The notes under the pieces were generated by a model. It saw nothing but the letters and a program-made list of their open reading frames with translations. It had not been told where the DNA came from and ran no database searches. Positions 12,299 to 22,323 of a DNA stretch of 64,000 nucleotides are shown here, in pieces. Position 1 is the stretch's first letter. Each line of letters starts with the position of its first letter. The position numbers were made by a program, and so were the translations under genes. Source of the DNA: Pleurotus ostreatus/Saccharomyces cerevisiae fusant (taxonomy: Eukaryota; Opisthokonta); assembly GCA_024196135.1 (NCBI GenBank), contig JAMQCK010000077.1:24913-88912 (forward strand). Direction: 5' to 3'.

Positions 12299-12972
12299 AG
12301 GGCATAACGCTCCTGACTCGATGGACTCGAGATGTCCCATGGTCAGCTAGAGGCTTCGACCCACGACTTCGCACGGTTCGGTGTACATTATGCATAGGCT
12401 CATCTCATTCGGATGGAAGAGGATTACATGTCAATGTTTGTCTGTGTGTTTGTTTTAGCACATCTAATGTCCAGATTTGCGTTATGACTATCCGGAGCAA
12501 TGTGTGCGGACGCTCTTCCAGGGCGATCTTCCTCCTGTCCTTCAACGATTTCTTACAATGGAGGATCGGCTGCTTGCTTGTGGGATCTAATCACTGTATT
12601 TCAGCCATCAGCGTCAGTAAGCAAGCTATGCAAGGTAGTCTATGGTCAGTAGAGTCGCGGAACAGATTTACTGTAGATGTGTAGTATGGAGTCCTTGTTC
12701 CGGATTGTAGCCTGAAGCCCAGTATGCGCGTAGTGGTACACCCGTTGATGCGGGAAGCGTAGGCAGCTAACGCACAACCCCCGCACATGAACCGTAGACG
12801 TCCTTTGGTTTTCCTCGTTGGGAGGTCGAGTCAGGAGGAGCAACCACAGATCCATGCGAGTGGCGCTGGGCGAAAGCTGCATGCGTGTCGTGAAAGTGAG
12901 AGCCATATAGTATGGATGCCAATGAACCATGAAAGGGGGAGAATGGGAAGGGAGTCCGTGTCAGAATCTGTC
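12299..12972. other. Intergenic, convergent 3' ends
   Basis: Shared 3' flank of the Hook gene and the convergent membrane-protein gene. I see no coding exons, RNA gene or repeat. Confidence 0.6.
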
Positions 12973-15385
12973 CTACGCGCCGACCGCCGATATGCGCTCC
13001 GGGACGATCGTCGCATCCGTCCCCTCGAGTGCGTGCCCGAGCCCCGACCGATGACTCGCGACGCTCATGCGCTTGCCCGTCGGCGTGTGGCGCCCATTCG
13101 TCGGCGTGCCCCGCCCATTCGACGTTGCGCGTCCGCCCGTGCCCGTGGGCGTACCCCGCCCACCAGTACCCGTCCCAGTCGGCGTCCCACCCCTGCTCGC
13201 CCCAAACTCCTCGTCGCCAAAGTCGGAGAAGTACACGTCCGTGTCCTCGCCGTCGTTCGCGGTCTGGAAGGTCTGCGCGGTCATGGTGCTCGCGCGCGAC
13301 TCGGAGCGGGGCGGGTCGGCGAGGAGGGCGGGGCGGAAGGCGCTGGGTGGGCCTTTGCGGCCGCGGGTCGAGTTTGATGGGCCGAGGGGTGGTGGGGGGC
13401 CGAAGTCGGTGGGGGTCAGGGGGGAGGCGGAGCGGGGTTCGGTGGTGGAAGTAGCTTGGGGAGCGGTAGAGGTCGTAAGCGTGTCGGCCCGGACGGGCTC
13501 ATCCTTCGTCGGCGTTGGAGGCGGAATCTCTTCCCTCATATTTTCCCTCGTAGGCGATGGAATTTCGTTGGACTCCTTAACGGCGGAGAGGGGCACTGAC
13601 TCAGACGTGCCTTCATGGGTTGGAGCCACAACCGCGATATCGACCGGGGACTCCGTCGTAGATTCCTGGGTCACCATAGTGGCAAGGGGAGACAGAGCTG
13701 GCGGAGCAGATGAGGACTCCGCCGGCAGTCCGTCGTACGCAGCAGAAGGATGACGAGAGTGCGATCCATCGATATGTTGCGACTCGTCTCCTTCCTCGAT
13801 GTCTTCCTCAATTCCTGCGCTACTATGGCTACGCTGCCGGCTGTGCGCGCGCTCAGACTCGTCGAAGTCTGGTGGGGCTTCTGCTAGCAAGTCCACGCGA
13901 CTCGTGCTCGCAAAGCGCACCGCCTCGTCGCCGAACGGCACGCCGAACCTGCCGAGGCTCTCGCGCGACGAGATGAGCTTGACCTGCTCGGGCGTGGGCA
14001 TGCCCGACCGGGGGTACACGAACGACGTGCGCGTGACCGTGTGCGAGAGCGGGAGCCCGATAGAGTTGAGCGAGATCACCGACGCGTTTCCGTGCTCAGG
14101 GTTGTACGACTCGGACGTCGACAGCCGCGAGTTCGTGCGGTGGAAGGCGTTGAGCGAGAACAGCGAGCCACTTGGGCGGTGGCCGCGAGCGTGGCTCGCC
14201 GACGAGCGGCTGGTGGCCGCGGACGCGACCGAGAGCCCGCGGTTGTGGCCTGCTGGCTCCTCCGGGACTGGCGGCGCGTTCGGGTTCTGCGTGCCTCCGC
14301 CGAGGCGCGTCTGGAATAGGTTACGGAAGCCCCGGATCGAGCGCCGATTCCGTGTCGTCTGCTGGGTGTCAGCGGGCGGTGCGGCCGGGTCTGACTGGGA
14401 TATGGTTGCGCCATTGGCTGCCGTGCTGGGATCAGCCACTTCGTAGGCTGGTGCCGCGCCACGGGGATCCTGAGCCGGGGACAAGCCAGCGAGGGCGCTC
14501 GTCTGCGCATCGCCGTGCTCAGCGTCGGGGTCCGTGTCTTGAGTGCGATCTCCATCGGACGCGGAGGCGTTATGAGTGTCATTGTCGTGAGAAGTACGTC
14601 GTGCGTCATTAGATTCGTCACCGTGCAGGAGGGGCATGTCGTGTGGCGAGTCGGGGTGGGGAGGATAGTGGTGGTCGTGCGAGGAACCAGAGGGACCCGC
14701 GCGCGAATCTTCCGTTCCATCTTCGCTAACTGGCGGGATGACTATAGTCGTAGGAGGGATGGGATTGTCCTCCATGTCCTCCGTACCACTGGCAAATGTT
14801 AGCTTGCTGAGAAGGCTCTGACGATTGATGGCGCCACCCACCGATAGACCACGACTTCCTGCTCGCCGGGCTCCTTGTTGTACGCTGGCAAAGAGGTCGT
14901 CGACATCTGGGACGGAGTACGACGAGGCCTGCGATTTCTCCTGTTGGCTGCGGCTGGTGGGGGCCCTGAGTTGGTGGTCGTCGGCTGGGTGCCCATGAGC
15001 TGCTCTGCGGTCAGCTCCCGTACGGCTGGCGTCGAGCTGTTGTGCGTGGGGGGACGAGTGCTGAGGAGAGCACTGAGGCTCCACGTCGACGTATTCGCAT
15101 CCGCAGGCCGAGTACTTGTGCTGCGGGTCCGCGCCCGGAAACGCTTGTAGTAGACGAGCCAACCCATTAGAGCGATGGTGAGGATGCCGGCGGAGGCTAC
15201 TCCCACCGCGATGCCCTTTATCAGAAGAGAGTGAGCTTGGGAGCACGCGATAAGGGCTGGGAGTGGCGCACCGCTATCGCCCCGCCAGAAAGCGTAGAGC
15301 CATCACGCTTATTGAGAAGAGGGGCTGCGCGTGCTGAGCAGACCAGAAGAAGCAGGAAGGCGTAAGGTCGGACACTGGTCGTCAT
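12973..15385 (-). CDS. Type I single-pass membrane protein with long disordered cytoplasmic tail
   Basis: Three exons are recovered. Exon 1 starts at 15385 with a signal peptide (MTTSVRPYAFLLLLVCSARA) followed by APLLNKRDGSTLSGGAIA. A 55-nt intron joins it to a transmembrane segment (GVASAGILTIALMGWLVYYK) and basic stop-transfer residues. A 53-nt intron with a GCTAAC branch site (about 14801-14849) leads to the last long exon. The tail is about 700 residues, rich in P, S, T, G, D and E, with GTPTGTGTGGRGTPTG-like repeats near the end. The ectodomain is only about 18 residues and holds a Lys-Arg pair that a Kex2-type protease could cut. I do not recognise a family. A sensor-like or scaffold role at the plasma membrane is conceivable but unsupported. 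Confidence 0.7.
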
Positions 15386-15633
15386 GCAGTCGTGATAGCA
15401 GAGTGGGCAAAGTACAATGAAGAATAAAACAATGGCGCGCGAGACACGACCGTCGGAAACAAGCCAGCAACGAGCACCGCTTACAGGCCCTCGCCCGACG
15501 CCGGCCCAGTCAACAGGCGCCCCGGCACTAAATCACCTACGTAACACCCCATTACGATCGACGTTCATTTCGCCCATCACTGGACCCACAACTGCGTGGC
15601 ATGCACGTGAATGTTCAACTCTACAGCCTAAAG

Positions 15634-18600
15634 CTACTCAGAGAACCAGGACATGCCCTCATTCCATTTCCCTTCTGTTCCAAAGAATCTGCAAGACCGT
15701 CAGTAGAAGCATGGAAAAGGACGCGGTGTTCTTACCCTGCTCCCAAGATCCCACCCGAGCTCCTCGTATCCATCTCGGGTCCGACGACCATCCACCCAGG
15801 TACTTTCACCCCGGTACGGATGGGAAAGAGGCGTCCCAGTCGTTCCAGTCCAGCAACATCCGCGGCGTACAGATACAACCTCGTCCGACCGTCCACAACA
15901 CTTGGATCCAGCGCTATCACACCCGTCCCCGGTTTACGAATCTTGTAGTCGTCTCTGCCCTGGAAGCATACTCCCTCATCGCTTGGCAACAGAACCGCAT
16001 TGTCGTCCCGAAGAAGTCTGTAGAAGGCGTCGCTCGGTTTGCCAACCTGGATGGCGACAAGGTTGCCTCGATCGTCGGAGCGCCCCTCGATTATCTCCGC
16101 ATCCAGCTTATGGTAGGTGTCTAGGTCGTGCGCGATGCGGAGGGCGAGGGAGAGCTCGGGGCTGCCGTTAGCGAGAGATGGCACGGAGATCTTGATGGGG
16201 CCATGGGTGCTGGAGAGGATGGACTGGGCACGGAGAGGACGGCGAGGGTATTGTTCGTCGTCTTGGTCCTGGGGGCGTGGTGAGATTTAGAGAGTCTTTG
16301 CGGAAGCTAGAGTAAGGAAGTACTACTCACCACCACTACCCATTCTTTGTCCTTGGGCCAAAACCTCGCACGCGCCGTACCCTTGGCGAGTTTGCTGAGC
16401 TCAACTCCCTTCCCGTTGATCGTGACCTCGCGCAACTTCTCCAACTTCTCTTTGTCGACAGAAAATGCAGCGACATTTTGTGTAGTGATTTCCACCCGCC
16501 CCCGAATCGTGATGTCCCCATGACCCGGATCCGTACGCTCGACAGCCAGCTTCGCCAAACGCCCTGGGACCGCAAGCTCCTCAACAGCCCATCCGTGTAG
16601 CGTACCGCTTTCCGTGGTGCTGGCAACGGTGAGGGTGAAGCGGTCGGGGGACCCAGAATCAGACGGAGGGGACAAGACACGCTCGATGAACGCATCGACC
16701 CGCTCGTCGAAGATGCCGTCGTACCAGTGGGGCTGGCCGGGGTCTTCGCGGTAGCTGAGTGGTTGGTTAACGATTAGCATGGCAAGTATTTGATGACATC
16801 AAGGAAGGTAACGTACGTGACATCCGCCCTCGGATTCAGCGTCTTGAGCGTGCTGACGAGCTCGCGCGTGTGCCAGACGGGGACGTTTTCGTCTGCGCCG
16901 CTGATGGAAATATAAGCAACGGTCCTACTTCAGCACCAACGAGCCCTCCCTCTGCACTATAGTATGCATACGCACCCATGAACCGCATAAACCGGTATAT
17001 CGGCCAGATTGGTGAGGAACAAGTCGTTATCGTCCGCTGCGAACGACGCGTCCAGAATGCCATTAAGAGCCGGGTCGGCGTAGTGTGCGCCTCTGTGGGT
17101 TATTAGTCACATATTGTATCATAACAGTAAAAGACAAATAGACCACCACTCACCTCCCCATAGCCAAACTCACATACGCCTGGCTCTTGATATACGCCGC
17201 CGCTGCGACGACGCCGACCACACGATCCGGGAATCGTGAGGCGAGGTACCAGGCGCCCTGGCCGCCGTTGGAGTGCCCAACCAACAAGGCTTTTGGTTTC
17301 TCGCTGATCGATTTCGGATTAACCTGCGCGGTAATACCGCGCGCCTTTAGGATGGCTACCAGAGAGTCGACGGACCGCCAGGCATCGAGGGCGGAGGGGC
17401 CGTGCCAGTCGAGGCCCTAGGGTCAGCTGTGAGTTTAGGCAGGATTGAAGTAGGGCTTGGGACAAAAGGAGACAAAAGCAATCATGGTCAATGGAGAAAG
17501 GAGGGATTCAAGTGATTCGAAGGAAAGAACAAAGGAGAATAAAGGAAGTTAACAAAGGAAACGCACCCACGACGTACGACCGCTCGGCACGACGGTCCAG
17601 TGCTTTTGAACCCGCGGGAGCGCCTCTTGCCAGAATGTGGTGGTGAGGATGTCGACGCCGGCGCCGTCTGGGGGGGGGGGGGCGCATGCCGTTAGAGACG
17701 ATCATAACAAACCCAAGAGAGGGTGACTACGCACGCAAAGCCAACAATACCGGCCCCTTCAGTTCCAGCTCGCCCGACGCAGGCGGGATTGCATAGAAAG
17801 CGGTGGGCATCGTGCCGGAGTAAAGGTAGGTCGCTTTGATATATTTTACCGGTCTGGTGATGGGAGTAGCGAAGTTGACGACGGGGATGGCGAATGTGAG
17901 GGTCGTGGTCTCCGCGGTGAGTGGGCCGTATAGTTCTCTGTCTTGAGGGAGTTGTAGGTGGCGGCCATGGATGAGTTCCTCGCGTTGAAGGGTGAGAGTG
18001 ATGTCAAGGAATTGGAGGTCCTGGGGTAGAGGCGAGGTTTGCGCAATTTGCAAGGGGATGATGCGGGTCTGGGAGGGAGCTAGGGTCGCGTTTGAGAGGA
18101 CGAGGGAGAGGGAGAGGCCCTAGAGAAATCATAAATTCATTTAGTAAGAGGAAGAAGGCAATAATCGAGATAACTGACCGGGACAGCGTTCTGGAGCTCA
18201 GCGTCTGCGATTGACCACCAGCCAGCGACGCTCCTCACGCCCAAGCCGATAGCCTCTCCGAAAGCTAGCCCATCCAGGAAGTCGGGGTAGACATGATGAG
18301 TCGGTACGGCCTGAACGGATGGCCCGGCGATGGACTCCAGCTCAACTGTAAGGCGCAGGCTTTGAACAGGGATACCGTCGCCGGGGTCGCCGAATAGGCG
18401 GATCTGTCGGTACGTTGAGCGTGGTGAAAAGATTGCCAAGGATAAGGAAAAGCAAACCTCGTAATCCCCCGCAACCCAAATATCGTATTCGCCCGGCTCG
18501 ATGGGCACGCTCTGCGGCTGCGACGCTGCCAGGTCGTATATGTTGCCCGCGTACCACTGTGGCTCGAGACCCAATCTGCCGCGCGGAAGGATGGTGAAGT

Positions 18601-19396
18601 AGGATCCCTGGACGAGGTGAACGAGGAGGCGATGGTGATTTGCGGATTTGGGTATAGTGAGGGTGCCGTGCAGGAGGGCGTGGTGCTGCAGGGCTGCCCA
18701 GCCTTCGGTCGCGCGAAGGGCTCGCCATCTGTTGAATGGATTGATTGGCTGTCGGGATGGGAAGTGAAAAGAAGGTCGTACCTGATGCTAGGGAAAGACA
18801 CCTTAAGGGACCCGTCGTCCGATAAGGTGGTCGTTGACCACGACACAGTACCATTGTCGGCATAAGAAGAAGGGTATGTCGTATCAGTATCCAAGTATGG
18901 CCCATTCCTCACTGGTTTGATGAAATTGAGGACAAGGAACGGCGTGAAAGGGAGGGTCGTACTCACAATCGAGAGGGAAGGAGGGAGATAGCATATGCTG
19001 TTCGCGAGCGTGGATCGGGAAGGGTCCGAGTACCTGTGAGTCCTTAGAAAATCATACGTGACGAAAGAATCAATTGCAGCTGACATCCCAAGTCGTGGAT
19101 AGAGTAGCTTCGAGGGAGGCATCATCTGAAGCCATGATCGGCGATTGATGAGTTGGGTCGACAAAGGGATAGGACAATCCAGAGACTGTAGGTGCGCAAG
19201 TGAGGAAGAAAGCAAGCACTAGCAACCAGTGTGTAGCTCTGCGTATATATGTTGACGCCCTGGGCTTCTTGGTAAGCCTAGCAGGTCGGTAGAGCGAAGC
19301 TGAGTAATTGGTTGATGAAACCCGACCGTCTAGTGGCGACGACTTCAAGGACCTCGCGAGAGAGCCCTTAGACGGCGAATGAGTCACTGCAACCAT
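15634..19396 (-). CDS. Secreted alpha/beta hydrolase, prolyl-oligopeptidase (S9)-like
   Basis: Large multi-exon gene. The N-terminal exon carries a signal anchor (HWLLVLAFFLTCAPTVSG). A 51-nt intron near 19030-19080 then gives TTWDVLGPFPIHAREQH, the conserved opening of this fungal secreted family. Further in are SSYADNGTVSWS, LLALHGAGVDI, the nucleophile elbow GHSNGGQGAWYLASRFPD (near 17230-17290), and a His-containing segment REDPGQPHWYDGIFDERV (near 16700-16750). The last intron (about 15685-15733) restores the family ending KWNEGMSWFSE, with the stop at 15634. Ser, His and probable Asp of the triad are present. It probably hydrolyses extracellular peptides or esters; the substrate is unknown. 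The ATG at 19396 leaves about 52 residues before the hydrophobic segment; the ATG at 19135 would give a form with no signal. Confidence 0.75.
17670..17682. repeat. 13-nt G/C homopolymer in an intron acceptor
   Basis: A run of 13 G on the + strand. On the coding (-) strand it is a C13 tract directly before the acceptor CAG of the intron that splits LLALH from GAGVD in the S9-like hydrolase. It therefore serves as the whole polypyrimidine tract. Confidence 0.75.
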
Positions 19397-20414
19397 GCGC
19401 CAGTACGCCTGGACGGACCCGATGGCGTGAGTTGAACTTGTGCAGCGCCAGGTGGCAGGCCACGATGTGATTATCTGGAATCAAATCACCCACGTGGGGA
19501 CAAATCTGGTTGAACTTCGCATCCTCCTCCTCGTTTACTCTCACCTCTCGCCGTCTGTCCTGCTTATTGTCTCTAGCACCCATCGATGCGCTTATCCGAT
19601 GAGAAGACAGGAACGCTTTACGTTGTGCTTCCAGCCGAAATTACTTGCGCACCATAGGCCACGCCGGAGGACAATAACATCGTATCCCCGCTCGGTGATC
19701 CCTCTTGCCTCTTTGAAAACGATGAATGCAATGAATGGAAAGAAGCAAGCCAGAAGCCGCAAACGACACTTTGCATCCCAAAGCGTCCGTGGGGGGTGAG
19801 AGAGAGAACATTGCAGGGGGTTGAGGCCAAAAGTCGGTCCCCCTGCGCCCCTGCGTGAGCGAGAATAGGTTCGGGTGGCAGGGGGAGACGGGTTCAGCGC
19901 TGGGACCCGTGAAAGAAATACGCGGGTGTGCCAGAGAGGCGCGCACCGCTGAGACGGAGGGTTCGGGCTTCGGCGCTGCGGTGGGGACGCCGCGAATACG
20001 GCCGACAAGGTGGCGGTTCATTTGCGAGCGCACAGACCGTCTCAGCCCCCTGGTCTTTGTGTCCCGTTTTGGACGTGCCCTTGTACGTACTCTGACCGGG
20101 GCCTGCAATTGTCGGGTCGATGACCCCCGGCCCCGTGCATAGCGCGCTCTGCATTTTATAAGTAAACCTGACCGGTTCCGCCGCCCGCACCTTACTCCTG
20201 ACTCCCACCCTACCAACGGGAGTCGTCAAGCTCTTGCTTTATTTCCCCCTCGTTTCCATACGCCATCACAACCGCCAAACTGTTCTGCTCAACGAGCGAC
20301 GAGAAGCGTGTCCCCTGGACATCCAAGGTGGCAAGTTGGCTAGCGACCGTCCCGCGCATACTCGGGCTATCCGACCAGCCTGCGGTCCCTACCCCTCGAT
20401 CAAGTCGCCCACCC
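19397..20414. promoter_or_regulatory. Divergent 1-kb intergenic region (S9-like hydrolase / cAMP phosphodiesterase)
   Basis: Upstream region of two divergent genes. It has a palindromic E-box CCCACGTGGG at 19489-19498, about 95 bp before the hydrolase ATG, and a TATAA at 20157-20161, about 250 bp before the phosphodiesterase ATG. Frames here have the composition of chance open frames and I annotate no gene. Confidence 0.45.
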
Positions 20415-21788
20415 ATGCACACATTCGACATGGTCGTCGTCGGAAGTGGCGGGGGATGCGACGAGACCAACCTGAGCAGGTGCGTCGCCGTCCACAGCGA
20501 GTCCCTCACCCGTCTGATTGGTGTCAATAGCTACCTCATCAAGCCTGCCACCGCCGCCTGGACAGATGGGATCATCGGCATAGAAGGAGGTGCGCACCCT
20601 ATACCCGCGATGCCATCGCAACTGCTGACGCCTATCACCAGGCTCGGGAATGGGCGCGCTGCAGCAGATCCTCGCACGCAACCCGAAGCTCTTCGACGCG
20701 CGCAGGCGCTTCACCGCCGCGGAGATCTACTCCCACGTACGGTGCGTTCCCCCCACTCTCGATCGTTGTAGGCGCTGTGCTCAAGGCGCGCACGCGACAG
20801 ATGCTTCCTTATCTCGCATGGCCATTTAGACCATATTAGCAGCCTCGTGCTATCGGCCGGCTCGCTTACGGGACCAAGGAAGCGCCTTTATGCTGCTGAG
20901 GAGACCCTGGGCGACCTGAAGACCGTGTTCTCAGATAGAGTGTGGCCGAACTTGGCGTCTTCGGACGAGAACGACGATGTCTACAAGTACCTCTACTCTC
21001 CGTGCGTCGCCACCCCCTTTCTTCTGCCACCCTACTCATACCCCATCAGACTCGATCCCAGCGCACAACGGAAGACCATACACAAAGACGTCTCTGTTCG
21101 CTCTTTCAGGCTCAACCACGGCAGCAACGACTCCGGCGCATACGAGTCCTCTGCGTTCTCCATCCGGCATGACCCCTCTGGCCGCGAGTTCCTCTTCTTC
21201 GGCGACGTCGAGCCCGACTCGCTTGCCAAGACGCCGCGCACGATCGAGGTCTGGCGGTATGCTGCCCCGTTGATATCCTCGAAAACGCTGTCCGCCATCT
21301 TCATCGAATGCTCGTACCCATCTGGCAGACCTGACAACATGCTCTACGGCCACCTCAGCCCCGAGCACCTCACGCAGGAGCTTGTCGCACTTGCTACGGA
21401 AGTCGTCAAAGCCCGCCGTGAAGGGGGCAGCACGTCCGATCTGAGCAACACGTCCCGCACCTCCAGCCACAGCCGCACACCCAGCCGCACATCCAGCCTC
21501 AGCCGACTCCGTCCCCTGCGCAAAAAGAAGAAGACGAACCCCATCGAGCGCGAGGACCGGCTGGGCGCGCTGAAGGGCCTGCGCGTGTACATCACGCACT
21601 GCAAGGCGGACCTGGACGGCGCGTACGACCGGCCGATACACGAGGTCATCGCGAGCCAGGTTCGCCAGCTGGTGAAGAAGGAGGGTCTTGGGGCGGAGAT
21701 TATTGCCGCTGAGCAGGGCATGCGTATAGGTCCGTATCGCTCGTTCAACAAAATAGAGGGGGTCACTAATGTCTTTGCAGAAATATAA
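20415..21788 (+). CDS. pde1: Low-affinity cAMP phosphodiesterase (class II PDE)
   Basis: Hydrolyses 3',5'-cyclic AMP to AMP and damps PKA signalling in the cytosol. The start MHTFDMVVVGSGGGCDETNL matches the family opening; a small intron (GTGCGT...AATAG, about 20481-20530) joins it to SYLIKPATAAWTDGIIG. The metal-binding signature H-x-H-x-D-H is read as HGHLDH at 20817-20834, directly before ISSLVLSAGS. Later blocks include FIECSYPSGRPDNMLYGHLS and YITHCKADLDG. A serine/arginine-rich insert (about 21440-21540) lies before the last core segment and is probably an exposed loop. The last intron (about 21731-21780, branch CTAAT) leads to the ending GMRIEI. Exons near 20640-20840 are assembled from splice signals and are the least certain. 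Confidence 0.88.
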
Positions 21789-22323
21789 GGACGATTGTTT
21801 CCTAGTTCCCGATTCCTGCATCTCATTGAAGTTTCCCATTCCATCGTATCAGCACTGTATCATAGTCTCTCTCCATCTCCCATTGTCCACCCCATTGTTG
21901 TAGCCATAGCATCGTTATCGCCTCATTGCTCTCACTCCTACCCTCACGATATTGTTATGCCTCACGTATGTTACGACGCACCGATTGTACGCTGGTCATG
22001 TCGAACACGACACGCATGTTTTCATCATGCACAATAAACATTGATGATGAATAGATACCATCGTTGCCTCCTCGCACAAGCCTCCTATAAGTTACGAGCA
22101 CTCCTGCTAGTCAGACCGTCGTTCACAGTATGTCATGAACAGGTTGCAAACAGACAGATAAACATTCAGAATCAAAGCGTAATCCGAAGTATCCCTTGTG
22201 CGTACGTGAATTATCATGGGGACAAGTAGCATAACAATCATCCACAGTTCCTCGTCGCCCATCGCACCATGGGTCCTCTTCACTGGCACCCCCAGTTCGT
22301 CGCTCGCCACGTTCGCCCAACAT
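21789..22323. other. Intergenic, convergent 3' ends
   Basis: AT-richer 3' flank of the phosphodiesterase and striatin genes. No coding, RNA or repeat signal was recognised. Confidence 0.6.

Noticed and set aside
13067..14446. Plus-strand frames antisense to the disordered membrane protein
   Set aside because: They are long only because the true minus-strand exon is GC-rich and repetitive; no start context, introns or family motifs.
15634..19396. Two separate minus-strand genes
   Set aside because: Exons on both sides of each gap match successive blocks of one S9-like family, and splice phases agree.
19592..20216. Minus-strand frames in the 1-kb intergenic region
   Set aside because: Arg-rich composition with no domain, overlapping in several frames; consistent with chance open frames in GC-rich DNA.
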